From contig NZ_SJKA01000005.1 of NCBI RefSeq assembly GCF_004331435.1, positions 62,001 through 126,000 of the forward strand: a DNA stretch of 64,000 nucleotides. Direction: 5' to 3'. The notes beneath the pieces are model-generated. The model saw only the letters and a list, made by a program, of their open reading frames with translations, had not been told where the DNA came from and searched no databases. Shown one piece after another: positions 44,317 through 54,192 of the stretch. Numbering within the stretch: the stretch's first letter is position 1; each line of letters starts with the position of its first letter. The DNA is from Kribbella sindirgiensis. Lineage in GTDB: Bacteria; Actinomycetota; Actinomycetes; Propionibacteriales; Kribbellaceae. Both the position numbers and the translations under genes were made by a program.

Positions 44317-44988
44317 CTACGTCGGTGTCAGGGTGTTGAGGACGGTTGCCAGAGTTTGGGGGTCGCGGCGGGCGATGTTGTGGCCTACTGGGATGTCGTG
44401 CACCTGCCAGGCCGGGTCCTTGCGTAGGCGTTCGGTCAGGTCCAGGAAGGGGCTGCCGGACCATTCGCCGCCGCTGATGTACGTCCGGCCAAGCGCCGGC
44501 CACGTGTTGCCCTCCAGGCTGATCGACTGCACGAAGCTCGCGAGCGGGTGCGGCCGCGCACGAGGGTCGAGCCCTTCAGGTACGGCGACCCACCGGCCGT
44601 CGGCGCTCGCGCCGGAGAGGAACAACTCGCGGAACGTGTCGCTCGTCAACGTCCAGCACGAGTCACCGTCGTCCGGAACATAAGCATCGATGAACACCAA
44701 CTGATCAAGCCGATCCCCGAGCCGATCCGCGACCCCCGCGATCACCAGGCCCGCATAGCTGTGCCCGCACAACGCCAACTGTCCGTCAGCGTTCCGCTCG
44801 ACGATGTCCGCGACCTGGTCGATGTGTACGTCGAGATTCGCCGGCCGCTCCGCATCCGCCGGCCCGTCCGACTCCAACCCGGCCAACGTCACGGCCTCGA
44901 CCTGATGCCCCAGCCGGCGCAGCTCATCCGCCACCGAGTCGAAAACCCACCCACCCTGCCACCCACCCGGCACCATCACGAACTTCAC
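44317..44988 (-). CDS. Alpha/beta hydrolase
   Basis: 223-aa single-domain hydrolase. The N-terminal oxyanion turn is V-P-G-G-W-Q-G-G-W, the nucleophile elbow G-H-S77-Y-A-G, and the final His is in D-I-P-V-G-H-N. It resembles salicylate esterase/AB hydrolase members that act on small esters. It has no signal peptide. Confidence 0.87.
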   Translation of the reverse strand: MKFVMVPGGWQGGWVFDSVADELRRLGHQVEAVTLAGLESDGPADAERPANLDVHIDQVADIVERNADGQLALCGHSYAGLVIAGVADRLGDRLDQLVFIDAYVPDDGDSCWTLTSDTFRELFLSGASADGRWVAVPEGLDPRARPHPLASFVQSISLEGNTWPALGRTYISGGEWSGSPFLDLTERLRKDPAWQVHDIPVGHNIARRDPQTLATVLNTLTPT

Positions 44989-45042
44989 CGCGTCATCCTA
45001 GGCCGACCCGCGCAACCAGTAGCTCGCGTGGGGAGGACCGCG

Positions 45043-46020
45043 CTAGAACGGGAGTTTGGGTTGGGGTGGGGCGTGGGTGGGGTCTACGCCGTCGAAGAGG
45101 CTGCTGACGGATTCGCCGTCGTGGATTCGGTTGATGGCTTCGGCGAAGAGGCCGGCTACCGAGGTGACTTGGAGGTCGGGGAAGCCGGTGGGGCGGGGGA
45201 CGGTGTCGGTGCTGATGACTTCGGAGATGGAGGGGTGTGATCGCAGGCGGTCGACGGCGGGGCCGGCGAACAGGCCGTGGGTGCAGGCGACGGCGGCGGA
45301 GGTGCAGCCGCGGTCCTTCAGGCGGTCCAGGAGTTCGATGATGGAGCCGCCGGTCGCGATCTCGTCGTCGAGCACGATGGCTCGCTTGCCGGAGACGTCG
45401 CCGACGATGGTGTCGATGACCACGCGGTCGTCGGCGAGCCGTTGCTTGCTGCCGGCCGCGACCGGGAGGCCGAGCAGCCGGGCGAACTGTGTCGCGGTCT
45501 TCGCGTTGCCGAGGTCGGGGCTGACGACAACGGTGTCGGACAGGTCACGGCCGCGGAAGTGGTCGGCGAGGATGCCGATCGCGGTCAGGTGGTCGACCGG
45601 GACCGAGAAGAAGCCGTGGACCTGCGGCGCGTGCAGCGACATCGTCAGCACCCGGTTGGCGCCGGCCGTGGTCAGCATGTCGGCGACGAGCCGGCCGCCG
45701 ATCGAGATCCGGGACGCGTCCTTCTTGTCGGAGCGTGCGTACGCGTAGTGCGGGATGACCGCGGTGATCTGCTGCGCCGACGCGCCGCGGGCGGCGTCGA
45801 TCATCAGCAGCAGCTCCATCAGATGATCCTGCGTCGGCGGTACGAGCGGTTGCACGATGTACACGTCTCGTTGCCGGCAGTTCGCCTGCAGTTGGACCTG
45901 CAGGCAATCGTTGCTGAAACGATGGATCTCGACCGGAGAAAGCGGTACGCCGAGATCCTTACAGATCTGCTCCGCCAACTCGGTGTGGGCACTTCCGCTG
46001 AACACGACGATCTCTCGCAC
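45043..46020 (-). CDS. prs: Ribose-phosphate pyrophosphokinase (PRPP synthase)
   Basis: Makes PRPP from ribose 5-phosphate and ATP. 325 aa from GTG 46020, which has GGGGAGA upstream. It has V-F-S-G-S-A-H, the Y-A-Y-A-R-S-D-K-K-D ATP loop, S-L-H-A-P-Q-V-H-G-F-F and the PRPP loop V-L-D-D-E-I-A-T-G-G-S. The ATP loop and D-D-E-I-A-T differ from the common R-Q-D-R-K and D-D-M-I-D-T versions, so this may be a divergent second Prs. The classic glmU-prs pair is not in the window. Confidence 0.88.
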   Translation of the reverse strand: MREIVVFSGSAHTELAEQICKDLGVPLSPVEIHRFSNDCLQVQLQANCRQRDVYIVQPLVPPTQDHLMELLLMIDAARGASAQQITAVIPHYAYARSDKKDASRISIGGRLVADMLTTAGANRVLTMSLHAPQVHGFFSVPVDHLTAIGILADHFRGRDLSDTVVVSPDLGNAKTATQFARLLGLPVAAGSKQRLADDRVVIDTIVGDVSGKRAIVLDDEIATGGSIIELLDRLKDRGCTSAAVACTHGLFAGPAVDRLRSHPSISEVISTDTVPRPTGFPDLQVTSVAGLFAEAINRIHDGESVSSLFDGVDPTHAPPQPKLPF

Positions 46021-46104
46021 GGCTCTCCCCGAACGCTGCGACCCCGACAGCTGCACCCTATCTCGCCCGGTCGAACGCTCGCGCGCGCGGCTGGGGACGA
46101 CCGG

Positions 46105-47160
46105 TCATCCGGCGATGATTCGAGCCAGAGTTGCGGCCGCGCTGTGACAATCGGCGGCCGACGCGTCCAGGTGCGTGACGATCCGGAGCTGCGTGGCCCC
46201 GACACCGCCGACGAGTACGCCGGCGTCGCGCGCCTCGGCCACCACCTCGGGAACGGTGCGACCGGTGCCCGCGAGATCGACGACGACGATGTTCGTCTCC
46301 ACCTGGTCGGGCTTCACCGAGCCAGGCGCCGCATCTGCCAGAACCTCGGCAACAACACGCGCGTTCGCGTGGTCCTCGGCCAGCCGCTCGACGTTGTGTT
46401 CCACGGCGTACAGACCGGCCGCAGCCAGTACGCCGGCCTGCCGCCAGCCGCCGCCGAGTCGCTTCCGCCAAACGCGCGCCTCGCGGATCAGCTCGGCCGA
46501 CCCGACGAGTACCGAACCGACCGGCGCGCCAAGGCCCTTCGAGAGGCACACGCTCGCGGCGGCAGCCCGCGAGGCGTACGACGCGACCGTGCGACCGGTG
46601 GCGACCGCCGCGTTCCACAGCCGGGCGCCGTCCAGGTGGAGCGGGAGACCGCGGGCGTCGAGCTCGTCGGCGAGGGTATCGAACAGGTGCTGAACCGCGC
46701 CGCCGCCGAAGTTGTGGGTGTTCTCGACGGAAACCGCCGACGTCTGCACGAAGTACGGACCCAGGTCAGGGGCGATCAGCGTCCGGATCTGCTCCAGGTC
46801 GATCTGCCCCGACGGCGCGCTCCACGTCCGCGTGGTGACACCGCCGGACACCGCGTGCGAGCCGAGCTCCGCGCGCACGATGTGCGCCGAAGCCTCGCAC
46901 AGGACCTCGCCGCCGCGCGGGACCAGCGCCCGTACGCCGAGGACGTTCGCGAGCGATCCCGTGACCGTGAACAACCCGGCCTCGTGCCCGAGCAGGCCGG
47001 CGACCCGCTCCTCCAGGGCGTTGACGGTCGGATCCTCGCCGTACACGTCGTCACCCAGCGGGGCCGACGTCATCGCGGCCAGCATCTCCGCCGACGGACG
47101 CGTGACCGTGTCCGACCGCAGATCGATCACGCCGGTCGCCGAACTCGTCCCGAGACTCAT
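46105..47160 (-). CDS. L-threonine aldolase (beta-eliminating lyase family)
   Basis: 351-aa PLP enzyme cleaving threonine or allo-threonine to glycine and acetaldehyde. It opens with [11 protein letters not shown], has [16 protein letters not shown] and the PLP Lys in [15 protein letters not shown] 47160 has GAGAGGGA upstream. It stands between prs and DAHP synthase with short gaps and may share their transcript. Confidence 0.92.
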   Translation of the reverse strand: MSLGTSSATGVIDLRSDTVTRPSAEMLAAMTSAPLGDDVYGEDPTVNALEERVAGLLGHEAGLFTVTGSLANVLGVRALVPRGGEVLCEASAHIVRAELGSHAVSGGVTTRTWSAPSGQIDLEQIRTLIAPDLGPYFVQTSAVSVENTHNFGGGAVQHLFDTLADELDARGLPLHLDGARLWNAAVATGRTVASYASRAAAASVCLSKGLGAPVGSVLVGSAELIREARVWRKRLGGGWRQAGVLAAAGLYAVEHNVERLAEDHANARVVAEVLADAAPGSVKPDQVETNIVVVDLAGTGRTVPEVVAEARDAGVLVGGVGATQLRIVTHLDASAADCHSAAATLARIIAG

Positions 47161-47173
47161 CCCGAGGTCCCTC

Positions 47174-48547
47174 TCAGCTCTGCGCGCCGCGCAGGCGCTC
47201 GGCGACGAGGAACGCCAGCTCGAGCGACTGGTGGCGGTTCAGGCGCGGGTCGCAGGCGGTCTCGTACCGGTTCACGAGGTCCTCCGCGACCAGTTCCTCA
47301 CCGCCGCCGAGGCATTCGGTGACGTCGTCGCCGGTCAGCTCCATGTGGACGCCGCCCGGCCAGGTCCCGACCTGCTCGTGGGCGTCGAAGAAGCCCTGGA
47401 CCTCGTCCATCACGTCGTCGAAGTTGCGGGTCTTGTACCCGTTCGGCGTCTCGAACGTGTTCCCGTGCATCGGGTCGCACACCCACGCGATCGGCGAGCC
47501 GTGGTCACGCACGGCCTCCAGCAGCGGCGGCAGCGCCGTCCGGATCTTGCCCGCGCCCATCCGGGTGATGAACGTGAGCCGGCCCTCGATGCCCTTCGGG
47601 TTCAGCTTGTCGATCAGCGCCCGGATGTACTCCGGGGTCGTGGTCGGGCCGATCTTCACGCCGAGCGGGTTCGACAGCGAGGCGAGGAACTCGACGTGCG
47701 CGCCGTCCAGCTGCCGGGTCCGCTCCCCCACCCAGAGCAGGTGGCCGGAGACGTCGTACGGCTGCTCGGTCCGCGAGTCGATCCGGGTCAGGGCGTGCTC
47801 GTACTCGAGGATGAGCGCCTCGTGCGACGCGTAGAAGTCGACGGTCCGGAACTCGTCCGAGGTGGCGCCGCAGGCCCGCATGAAGGCGAGCGCCCGCTCG
47901 ATCTCCGACGCCAGCTGCTCGTAGCGCATACCGACCGGCGACGACTTCACGAAGTCCGTGTTCCAGGCGTGCACCTGGTGCAGGTCGGCGTACCCGCCGG
48001 TGGTGAACGCGCGGGTCAGGTTCAGCGTCGCGGCCGCCGCGTTGTAGACGCCGCGCAGGCGCTGCGGGTCCGGGATCCGCGACTCAGGGGTGAACTCGAA
48101 GCCGTTCACGGCGTCACCGCGGTACGACGGGAGCGTCACGCCCTCGCGCGTCTCCTCGCCGGACGAGCGCGGCTTGGCGTACTGCCCGGCGATCCGGCCG
48201 ATCTTCACGACCGGCACGCTGGCGGCGTACTGCAGGACGACGGACATCTGCAGCAGCACCCGCAGCTTGGCCCGGATGTTCTCCGCGGTCACGCCCGCGA
48301 ACGTCTCCGCGCAGTCGCCGCCCTGGAGGATGAACGCCTCACCGCGGGCGACCGCACCGATCTTCGTGGTCAGGTCGTCGCACTCACCGGCGAACACCAG
48401 CGGCGGCAGCGTCCGGAGCTCCGCGATCACCTGCTCCAGGACACCATGGTCCGGCCACTCCGGCTGCTGCAGCGGCTTCAGCCCCCGCAGTTCGTCCAGC
48501 GTGGGAACTCCGGGGACCTGACCCGCCGTCAACGTCGCAAATTGCAT
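47174..48547 (-). CDS. aroG: Type II 3-deoxy-7-phosphoheptulonate (DAHP) synthase
   Basis: First enzyme of the shikimate pathway, joining PEP and erythrose 4-phosphate. At 457 aa it is a plant-type class II enzyme, with [34 protein letters not shown] and [10 protein letters not shown] near the C-terminus. It corresponds to Rv2178c of M. tuberculosis in position and type. The metal-binding Cys and His are present. Confidence 0.95.
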   Translation of the reverse strand: MQFATLTAGQVPGVPTLDELRGLKPLQQPEWPDHGVLEQVIAELRTLPPLVFAGECDDLTTKIGAVARGEAFILQGGDCAETFAGVTAENIRAKLRVLLQMSVVLQYAASVPVVKIGRIAGQYAKPRSSGEETREGVTLPSYRGDAVNGFEFTPESRIPDPQRLRGVYNAAAATLNLTRAFTTGGYADLHQVHAWNTDFVKSSPVGMRYEQLASEIERALAFMRACGATSDEFRTVDFYASHEALILEYEHALTRIDSRTEQPYDVSGHLLWVGERTRQLDGAHVEFLASLSNPLGVKIGPTTTPEYIRALIDKLNPKGIEGRLTFITRMGAGKIRTALPPLLEAVRDHGSPIAWVCDPMHGNTFETPNGYKTRNFDDVMDEVQGFFDAHEQVGTWPGGVHMELTGDDVTECLGGGEELVAEDLVNRYETACDPRLNRHQSLELAFLVAERLRGAQS

Positions 48548-48590
48548 GCCCTCAGCCTAGTTGACCCCCTTCGAACCTCGTGTGCGTGTC

Positions 48591-48983
48591 TCAGGTGAGT
48601 GAGCTGGGGTCCTGGGGGACGTCAACGGCGTGGGTGCGGAGAGCGTCCAGGGGGATGGCTTCGAGGGCGCGGACGTGCGTTGAGGCGAGTACGACGGGGG
48701 CCGGGACGCCGTCGCGGTACGACTGGAGCCAGCGCGCCGCGACGACGCACCAGCGGTCGCCCGGGTTCAGGCCGGGGAACTGCCACTCGGGGCGCGGGGT
48801 GATCAGGTCGTTCCCGATCGAGGCCTGGTGGGCCAGGAACTCGGCCGTCATCACCGCGCAGACGGTGTGGTTGCCGAGGTCCTCGGGCCCGCTCGTGCAG
48901 CAGCCGTCACGGTAGAACCCGGTCACCGGATCGGTACCGCACTCCTCGAGCGGCTCACCGAGCACGTTCAGGTCGTTGTCCAT
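48591..48983 (-). CDS. DUF2237 family protein
   Basis: 130 aa matching DUF2237: N-V-L-G-E-P-L-E, C-G-x-D-P-V-T-G-F-Y-R-D-G-C-C, H-T-V-C-A-V-M-T, F-L and G-D-R-W-C-V-V-A-A-R-W. Several conserved Cys may bind metal. Function is not established. It sits between DAHP synthase and plsC, with no overlaps. Confidence 0.9.
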   Translation of the reverse strand: MDNDLNVLGEPLEECGTDPVTGFYRDGCCTSGPEDLGNHTVCAVMTAEFLAHQASIGNDLITPRPEWQFPGLNPGDRWCVVAARWLQSYRDGVPAPVVLASTHVRALEAIPLDALRTHAVDVPQDPSSLT

Positions 48984-49029
48984 GACTGCATCCTCGCCGT
49001 ACGGCGAGCGGAAAGCGGTCAGCTGGCCC

Positions 49030-49794
49030 TCAGCTGGCCTTGGTGTCGCCGAGCCGGACGTGCTCGTCGATCGACTCGCCCGCCTTGAGCAGCTCCTTGG
49101 CCTTGTCGGCGTACATGTCGACGTACTCCTGACCGGACAGGTCCATCAGGGCGTACATGATCTCGTCGGTGACGGAGCGCAGGACGAAGCGGTCACGCTC
49201 CATGCCCTCGTACCGGGAGAAGTCCAGCGGCTCGCCGAACGCGACGCCCGGGCGGACCAGGCGCGGCAGCAGCCGGCCCTTCTCGCGGTAGAACAGGGTC
49301 GGCTTCATCCGGCCTGCGGGCTGCAGCTTGTGGGTGTCGATCATCGCGACCGGGATCACCGGGACGCCGGCCACGATCGCCATCCGGGCGACGCCGGTCT
49401 TGCCCTTGTACAGCCGGCCGTCGGGCGAGCGGGTGCCTTCGGGGTAGATCCCGAACAGGCCGCCCTTCTCGAGGATCCCCAGGCCGGTGTTCAGCGCGGC
49501 CAGCGAGGCGCGGCCGCCGGAGCGGTCGATCGGGATCTGGCCCACGGACCGGAAGAACGTGGCCACCAGCTTTCCCTTGAGGCCGGGACCGGTGAAGTAC
49601 TCCGATTTGGCCGGGAAGACGATCTGCCGCGGAATCGAGACCGGCAGGAAGATCGAGTCGCAGAACGCCAGGTGGTTGCTGACGAGCAGCGCCGGACCGT
49701 CGGTCGGCACGTGCTCGGCCCCGGTCACCTTGGGCCGGAACAGCAGCTTGACCAGTGGTGCGACCAAGAACCGTCTGAGGAACAGGTACAGCAT
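49030..49794 (-). CDS. 1-acyl-sn-glycerol-3-phosphate acyltransferase (PlsC-like)
   Basis: 254-aa membrane-associated acyltransferase, adding an acyl chain to lysophosphatidate. The catalytic N-H-L-A-F-C-D motif (HX4D) lies near residue 40, the glycerol phosphate motif F-P-E-G-T-R-S (here Y-P-E-G-T-R-S) near 120, and V-P-V-I-P-V-A near 145. It matches Rv2182c in position. ATG 49794 has GGAGGTCG upstream. Confidence 0.92.
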   Translation of the reverse strand: MLYLFLRRFLVAPLVKLLFRPKVTGAEHVPTDGPALLVSNHLAFCDSIFLPVSIPRQIVFPAKSEYFTGPGLKGKLVATFFRSVGQIPIDRSGGRASLAALNTGLGILEKGGLFGIYPEGTRSPDGRLYKGKTGVARMAIVAGVPVIPVAMIDTHKLQPAGRMKPTLFYREKGRLLPRLVRPGVAFGEPLDFSRYEGMERDRFVLRSVTDEIMYALMDLSGQEYVDMYADKAKELLKAGESIDEHVRLGDTKAS

Positions 49795-50124
49795 CCGCCT
49801 CGACCTCCGTCACTCGCCCGACACTCACCAGCACTCACTGAGAGCCCACGTCACCATCGTCGGCCCGTACCCACTCCGGCACCAGTGCCCACCGGTGGCG
49901 GTCACGCGACAACTCCGGCGCGCCACCTTCCGGTGCGGACACTACGTTCCAGCTTCCCCCTCAGGCAATGTCACCGCCAGGAATGTGGGTGTTGCTCACC
50001 GTGTTGTCACCTGGATGCAGACTGGATGCAGCGCAGATGGGGCCCAGATGCGACGATTGTCACGCGCCGTCGAGAACGGTTTCGGGGCGCGTTTGTGAGG
50101 ACCGTGAACGGCGAGGAGTCGAGC
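49795..50124. other. 330-bp intergenic region, no gene found
   Basis: Divergent region between plsC and the lipase gene. It holds a short tandem repeat, CTGGATGCAG, at 50011-50020 and 50022-50031, but no recognisable RNA gene. Promoters for both genes are expected here; I could not define them. Confidence 0.4.
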
Positions 50125-50907
50125 GTGCCAGTGCAAGCCCACGCGGAGGAGTTTCGCAGTCCCGGCACCGGGGAGAACGCCGCCGTCGGCGTACTGCTGA
50201 GCCACGGATTCACCGGCTCGCCGCGGTCGATGCGGCCGTTCGGAGAGCATCTGGCCGCCGAGGGGTACGGCGTCGCGGTGCCGCGGCTGCCCGGTCACGG
50301 GACCAGCTGGCAGGAGATGAACAAGACCGGCTGGCCGGAGTGGTACGCCGTACTCGACAACGAGCTCGAGCGGTTGCGCAAGGAGCACGACCGGGTGTTC
50401 CTGGTGGGTCTGTCGATGGGCGGCTGCCTGGTGCTGCGGCTCGCCGAGCAGCACGGAGCGGACATTTCCGGTCTGGTCCTGATCAATCCGTCGGTGCGCA
50501 CCGACGACAAGCGGCTCGCGCTGCTGCCGGTGCTGGCCAAGCTGGTGCCGTCGTTCCCGGGCATCTCGAACGACATCAAGATGCCCGGCGTCGACGAGGG
50601 CGCGTACGACCGGATGCCGCTGCGGGCGCTGCAGTCGCTGTCGCAGCTGTGGAAGGTCACCCGGGACGATCTGGCGAAGGTCACGCAGCCGGTGCTGCTG
50701 TTCCGCAGTACTGTCGATCATGTGGTGGAGCCGAGTTCGGGGCGGACGGTGCTGTCCTCGATCTCGTCCCGCGACGTGACCGAGACCCTGCTCGAGGACA
50801 GCTATCACGTGGCAACCCTGGACAACGACGCCCCGCGGATCTTCGCGGACACGACCGCCTTCATCAGCCGGCTGAGCGGGACCAAGAGCGAGTACGGCGA
50901 TGCGTGA
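50125..50907 (+). CDS. Alpha/beta hydrolase, monoacylglycerol lipase-like
   Basis: 260 aa. It has L-L-S-H-G-F-T-G-S-P near residue 30, the nucleophile G-L-S-M-G-G near 105, and D-H-V-V-E and Y-H-V-A near the end as acid and His candidates. This matches carboxylesterase/thermostable MAG-lipase relatives. GTG 50125 has GAGGAG six bases upstream; earlier GTG codons lack a site. The next gene starts 8 bases before its stop. Confidence 0.87.
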   Translation: MPVQAHAEEFRSPGTGENAAVGVLLSHGFTGSPRSMRPFGEHLAAEGYGVAVPRLPGHGTSWQEMNKTGWPEWYAVLDNELERLRKEHDRVFLVGLSMGGCLVLRLAEQHGADISGLVLINPSVRTDDKRLALLPVLAKLVPSFPGISNDIKMPGVDEGAYDRMPLRALQSLSQLWKVTRDDLAKVTQPVLLFRSTVDHVVEPSSGRTVLSSISSRDVTETLLEDSYHVATLDNDAPRIFADTTAFISRLSGTKSEYGDA

Positions 50908-51610
50908 CAACGGGCTGACCGCGACGTCGTACACGTCGCTCGGGGGTATCGACCCGCTGGTCGCGGAGCCGGTGCTGGACGCGCTCAAGGCGGCCGGTAT
51001 CGCGGCGTACTGCGAGAACCAGAGTGAGGCCCTGAGTGAGGCACTGACGCCCGACGAGGCCGAGGAACCGGTCCGGATTCCGGTCGGGTACGACGAGATC
51101 TTCGTCGACGCCGAGGCGGTGGAGCGGGCCCGTCCGGTGATCGACCGCAGTACCGAGGACGCCGAGTGGCAGTCGCTGGTGGAACAGTTCAACCAGCCGT
51201 CCGCGCCCGGGCACGACGGCGGCGACGAGCCGGTCGCACGCTGGCCGGCGAGCGAGGACGTCGACGACAAGTACGAGCCGCTGATCGACGTACCGGCCGG
51301 GCTCACCATCGAGGAGAAGAAGACCGAGGACGCGGAGCCGCCGGTCAAGAAGGCCGACGACGCGCACGACCACTACGTGCCGCCGGAGCCGCCGCGCGGT
51401 CCGCGGCTGGACTGGATCAGCCGGCTCGCCTGGCTCGGGCTGCTCGGCGGCCCGCTCCTGCTGATCCTGGCCGCGCTGCTCGACTTCGGCACCGGCCGGA
51501 TCACGACGCTCGCGGTCACCGGGTTCATCGGCGGCTTCCTCACGCTGGTGTTCCGGATGAAGGACCGGCTGCCTCCGGGCGACGGCGGTGACGACGGGGC
51601 GGTCGTCTGA
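50900..51610 (+). CDS. DUF2007-like and membrane-helix protein, unknown role
   Basis: 236 aa. Residues 1-80 look like a DUF2007/signal-transducing protein: L-V-A-E-P-V-L-D-A-L-K-A-A-G-I-A-A-Y, then E-I-F-V-D-A-E-A-V. A charged linker (about 85-170) leads to two membrane helices (175-200 and 205-220). It overlaps the lipase stop by 8 bp and is probably co-transcribed with it. I do not recognise a specific family member. Confidence 0.75.
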   Translation: MRDNGLTATSYTSLGGIDPLVAEPVLDALKAAGIAAYCENQSEALSEALTPDEAEEPVRIPVGYDEIFVDAEAVERARPVIDRSTEDAEWQSLVEQFNQPSAPGHDGGDEPVARWPASEDVDDKYEPLIDVPAGLTIEEKKTEDAEPPVKKADDAHDHYVPPEPPRGPRLDWISRLAWLGLLGGPLLLILAALLDFGTGRITTLAVTGFIGGFLTLVFRMKDRLPPGDGGDDGAVV

Positions 51611-51620
51611 CGTTCTGGGT

Positions 51621-51674
51621 TAGAGTGCGGATCGTCGGACAATCTGACGACATCACTCGTTTGGGAGGGCACCC
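51621..51674 (+). promoter_or_regulatory. Promoter and leader for LOR/SDH gene
   Basis: TAGAGT at 51621-51626 can be a -10, with TCGTC (51632-51636) and GACGA (51646-51650) forming a short inverted repeat just after it. GGGAGGG at 51664-51670 is the ribosome binding site for GTG 51675. Confidence 0.4.
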
Positions 51675-52904
51675 GTGCAGGTCACCGAGACCGTCGAGAT
51701 CACCGGCCACCTGATGGACTCCGGGTTGCTGTCCCGGGTGCTCGACGACATTCGCGGGTACGGCGGCGAGTACACGCTGGACAAGTTCGACCTCGGCTAC
51801 GACAAGGACGACCCGTCCACGGTCCGGATGACGGTCGGCGCGGAGGACGAGGAGTCGCTGCAGCGGCTGCTGATGCGGATCCAGACCAAGGGCGCGAACC
51901 TGGTCGACCCCGGGACACCGGAGATCACCGAGGTGACCCAGGACGGGGTGTTCCCGGACGGCTTCTACTCGACCACCAACCTGCCGACGAACGTCCGGCT
52001 CGGCGGGCACTGGGTGGAGGTCCGCAACCCGGAGATGGACTGCGGGCTGCTGGTCGAGGGAGACACCGTGCGGACCATCCCGATGTCGGAGGTCCGCGCC
52101 GGCATGCGGATCATCACCAGCGCGCAGGGCGTCCGGGTGATCCCGCCGATCACCGAGGCGACCGAGGGCGGGTTCGGCTTCATGGAGTCGGATGTGTCGA
52201 GCGAGAAGCCGCAGCGAGTGCTGGTCCGGCAGGTCGCCGACGGCATGCGTGAGGCGAAGGCGAACGGGCAGAAGGTGCTCTGGGTCGGCGGGCCGGGCAT
52301 CGTCCACACCGGAGCCGCGCCGGCCATGGTCGCGCTGGTCGAGGCCGGCTTCGTCGATGTGCTGTTCGCCGGGAACGCGCTGGCCACGCACGACATCGAG
52401 TCGTCGCTGTACGGTACGTCGCTCGGCGTCGACCTGGACCGCGGCCGCGGAGTGGAGCACGGCCACGAGCACCACATCCGCGCCATCAACACGATCCGCA
52501 AGGCCGGCTCGATCGCGGCGGCCGTCGAGCAGGGCGTGCTGACGTCGGGAGTGATGCACGCGCTGGTGAAGAACGGGAACCGGTTCGTGCTGGTCGGGTC
52601 GGTGCGGGACGACGGTCCGCTGCCGGACGTCTACACCGACGTCCTCGAGGGCCAGCGCGCGATGCGGGCCGAACTGCCCGACGTCGGCTTCTGCCTGATG
52701 GCGGCGACCATGCTCCATTCCGTTGCCACCGGCAACATCTTGCCGGCTTCCATCCCGCTGACCTGCGTCGACATCAACCCGGCCACCGTCACCAAGCTGG
52801 CCGACCGCGGATCGTCGCACGCCCGCGGCATCGTCACCGACGTCGGCCTGTTCGTCGAGCACCTGGCCCGGGAGCTGTCCCCGTCGTACGCCGACCGCAA
52901 GTGA
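51675..52904 (+). CDS. TIGR00300-family LOR/SDH protein (ornithine cyclodeaminase-like)
   Basis: 409 aa. The N-terminal half matches the LOR/SDH conserved region (E-I-T-G-H-L-M-D-S-G-L-L and D-G-V-F-P-D-G-F-Y-S-T-T-N), the C-terminal half a dinucleotide-binding domain (V-W-V-G-G-P-G-I-V-H, A-G-N-A-L-A-T-H-D-I-E). Family members are the archaeal alternative ornithine cyclodeaminase and the C-terminal part of AgrE, which convert ornithine to proline. Reaction here is inferred from the family, not tested. It is alone, with no arginine genes beside it. Confidence 0.87.
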   Translation: MQVTETVEITGHLMDSGLLSRVLDDIRGYGGEYTLDKFDLGYDKDDPSTVRMTVGAEDEESLQRLLMRIQTKGANLVDPGTPEITEVTQDGVFPDGFYSTTNLPTNVRLGGHWVEVRNPEMDCGLLVEGDTVRTIPMSEVRAGMRIITSAQGVRVIPPITEATEGGFGFMESDVSSEKPQRVLVRQVADGMREAKANGQKVLWVGGPGIVHTGAAPAMVALVEAGFVDVLFAGNALATHDIESSLYGTSLGVDLDRGRGVEHGHEHHIRAINTIRKAGSIAAAVEQGVLTSGVMHALVKNGNRFVLVGSVRDDGPLPDVYTDVLEGQRAMRAELPDVGFCLMAATMLHSVATGNILPASIPLTCVDINPATVTKLADRGSSHARGIVTDVGLFVEHLARELSPSYADRK

Positions 52905-52929
52905 CCCTGTTCGCGTAGAGGCTGGTCTC

Positions 52930-53352
52930 ATGAACCAGGACTTCGAATCGTTTCTGCGACGCTTCGAGGAGGCCAACACCGCGTTCGTCAACGGCGATCC
53001 GTCGTTGTGGTTGCCGTTGGTGTCGCACAGTGAGCAGACCTCGATCTTCGGCGGGTTCGGCGGGCAGGAGGTCGGCTGGTCCGAGATCGGGCCGCGGTAC
53101 GGGTGGGCGTCCTCGCAGTTCGTCCCGAGCGGCGCGAAGATCGAGTTCGAGTACCTCGTCAAGCACGTCGGCGCGGACACGGCGTACACGGTCGCGATCG
53201 AACGCGGCACCGTCCGGCACGTCACCCAGCCGGACCCGGTGCCGCACCTGCTCCGGACGACGATGGTGTTCCGGGCCGAGGACGGCGCCTGGAAAATCGC
53301 GCACCGGCACGCCGACCCACTCAACCCCACCTCAGCGCCATCGGGTCCGTGA
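52930..53352 (+). CDS. SnoaL-like/NTF2-fold protein
   Basis: 140 aa with a cone-shaped NTF2-like fold pattern: N-terminal helix F-L-R-R-F-E-E-A-N, a strand F-E-Y-L-V-K-H-V-G, and the closing W-K-I-A-H-R-H-A-D typical of DUF4440/SnoaL_3 members. It may be an enzyme or a ligand-binding protein; no substrate is visible. Confidence 0.85.
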   Translation: MNQDFESFLRRFEEANTAFVNGDPSLWLPLVSHSEQTSIFGGFGGQEVGWSEIGPRYGWASSQFVPSGAKIEFEYLVKHVGADTAYTVAIERGTVRHVTQPDPVPHLLRTTMVFRAEDGAWKIAHRHADPLNPTSAPSGP

Positions 53353-53402
53353 CGTAACCCGGCCCACAGCGGACGGGACGGCATTGGGTGTTGGATGACC
53401 CC

Positions 53403-54152
53403 ATGACCGAACTCGTGCATCTGGAGGTGGCCGACGGTGTGGCCACTGTCACCTTGGACTCGCCGCACAACAAGAACGCGCTGTCGCAGCAGCTGACCGG
53501 TGAGTTGCTGGCGCGGCTCGAGACCGCGGGTGCGGACGACGCGGTGCGGGCGATCGTGGTTCGGTCGGCGCTGGACGTGTTCTGCTCCGGGGCCGATCTG
53601 TCCGAGGCCACGACCGTCGGCATGGGCGTCGGCGCGCAGCGGATGGTCGACGTCCAGCGGGCGATCGTGGCGAACCCGAAGCCGGTCGTCGCCCGGGTGG
53701 CCGGCCCGGTGCGCGCGGGCGGGATCGGGATCGTGGCGGCCGCCGACCTCAGCGTCGCCGGGGAGAGCGCGACGTTCGCGCTCACCGAGGTCCGGCTGGG
53801 ACTCGCGGCGGCGACGATCTCGCTGACGGTCCTCCCCCGGCTGACGGACCGCGCGGCGGCGTACACGTTCCTGACCGGCAACGCCTTCGACGCCCTCGAG
53901 GCGGCCCGCCTCGGCCTGCTCACCCTCACGGTCCCAGACCCCGACCTGGACGCCGCCGTCGACACGGTCCTCACGTCACTCCTCAAGGGCGCACCCCAGG
54001 GCCTCCGCGAAACCAAGAAGCTCCTCAACCGCACCCTCCTCGCCGACATAGATGCCCGCGGCCAAGACCTCGCCGAACTCTCAGCCGGCCTCTTCAGCTC
54101 CCCCGCCGCCCAGGAAGCCATGCGCGCCTTCCTCAACCGCAAGAAGAACTAA
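53403..54152 (+). CDS. Enoyl-CoA hydratase/isomerase family protein
   Basis: 249-aa crotonase. S-P-H-N-K-N-A-L is the CoA-binding start, F-C-S-G-A-D-L precedes the first oxyanion loop and A-G-P-V-R-A-G-G-I-G forms the second. The catalytic Glu pair of E. coli-type hydratases is not clear, so hydratase activity is not certain. ATG 53403 is chosen; TTGGAT six bases upstream could serve as a -10 for a leaderless start. Confidence 0.87.
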   Translation: MTELVHLEVADGVATVTLDSPHNKNALSQQLTGELLARLETAGADDAVRAIVVRSALDVFCSGADLSEATTVGMGVGAQRMVDVQRAIVANPKPVVARVAGPVRAGGIGIVAAADLSVAGESATFALTEVRLGLAAATISLTVLPRLTDRAAAYTFLTGNAFDALEAARLGLLTLTVPDPDLDAAVDTVLTSLLKGAPQGLRETKKLLNRTLLADIDARGQDLAELSAGLFSSPAAQEAMRAFLNRKKN

Positions 54153-54192
54153 TCCACTTGCCGACCTGCGGCACCGCTGCTGGACTGCCGGT

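Noticed and set aside
43446..44339. Plus-strand frames across 43446-44427
   Set aside because: They run antisense over the methyltransferase and hydrolase genes, are His/Arg/Pro-rich and match no family.
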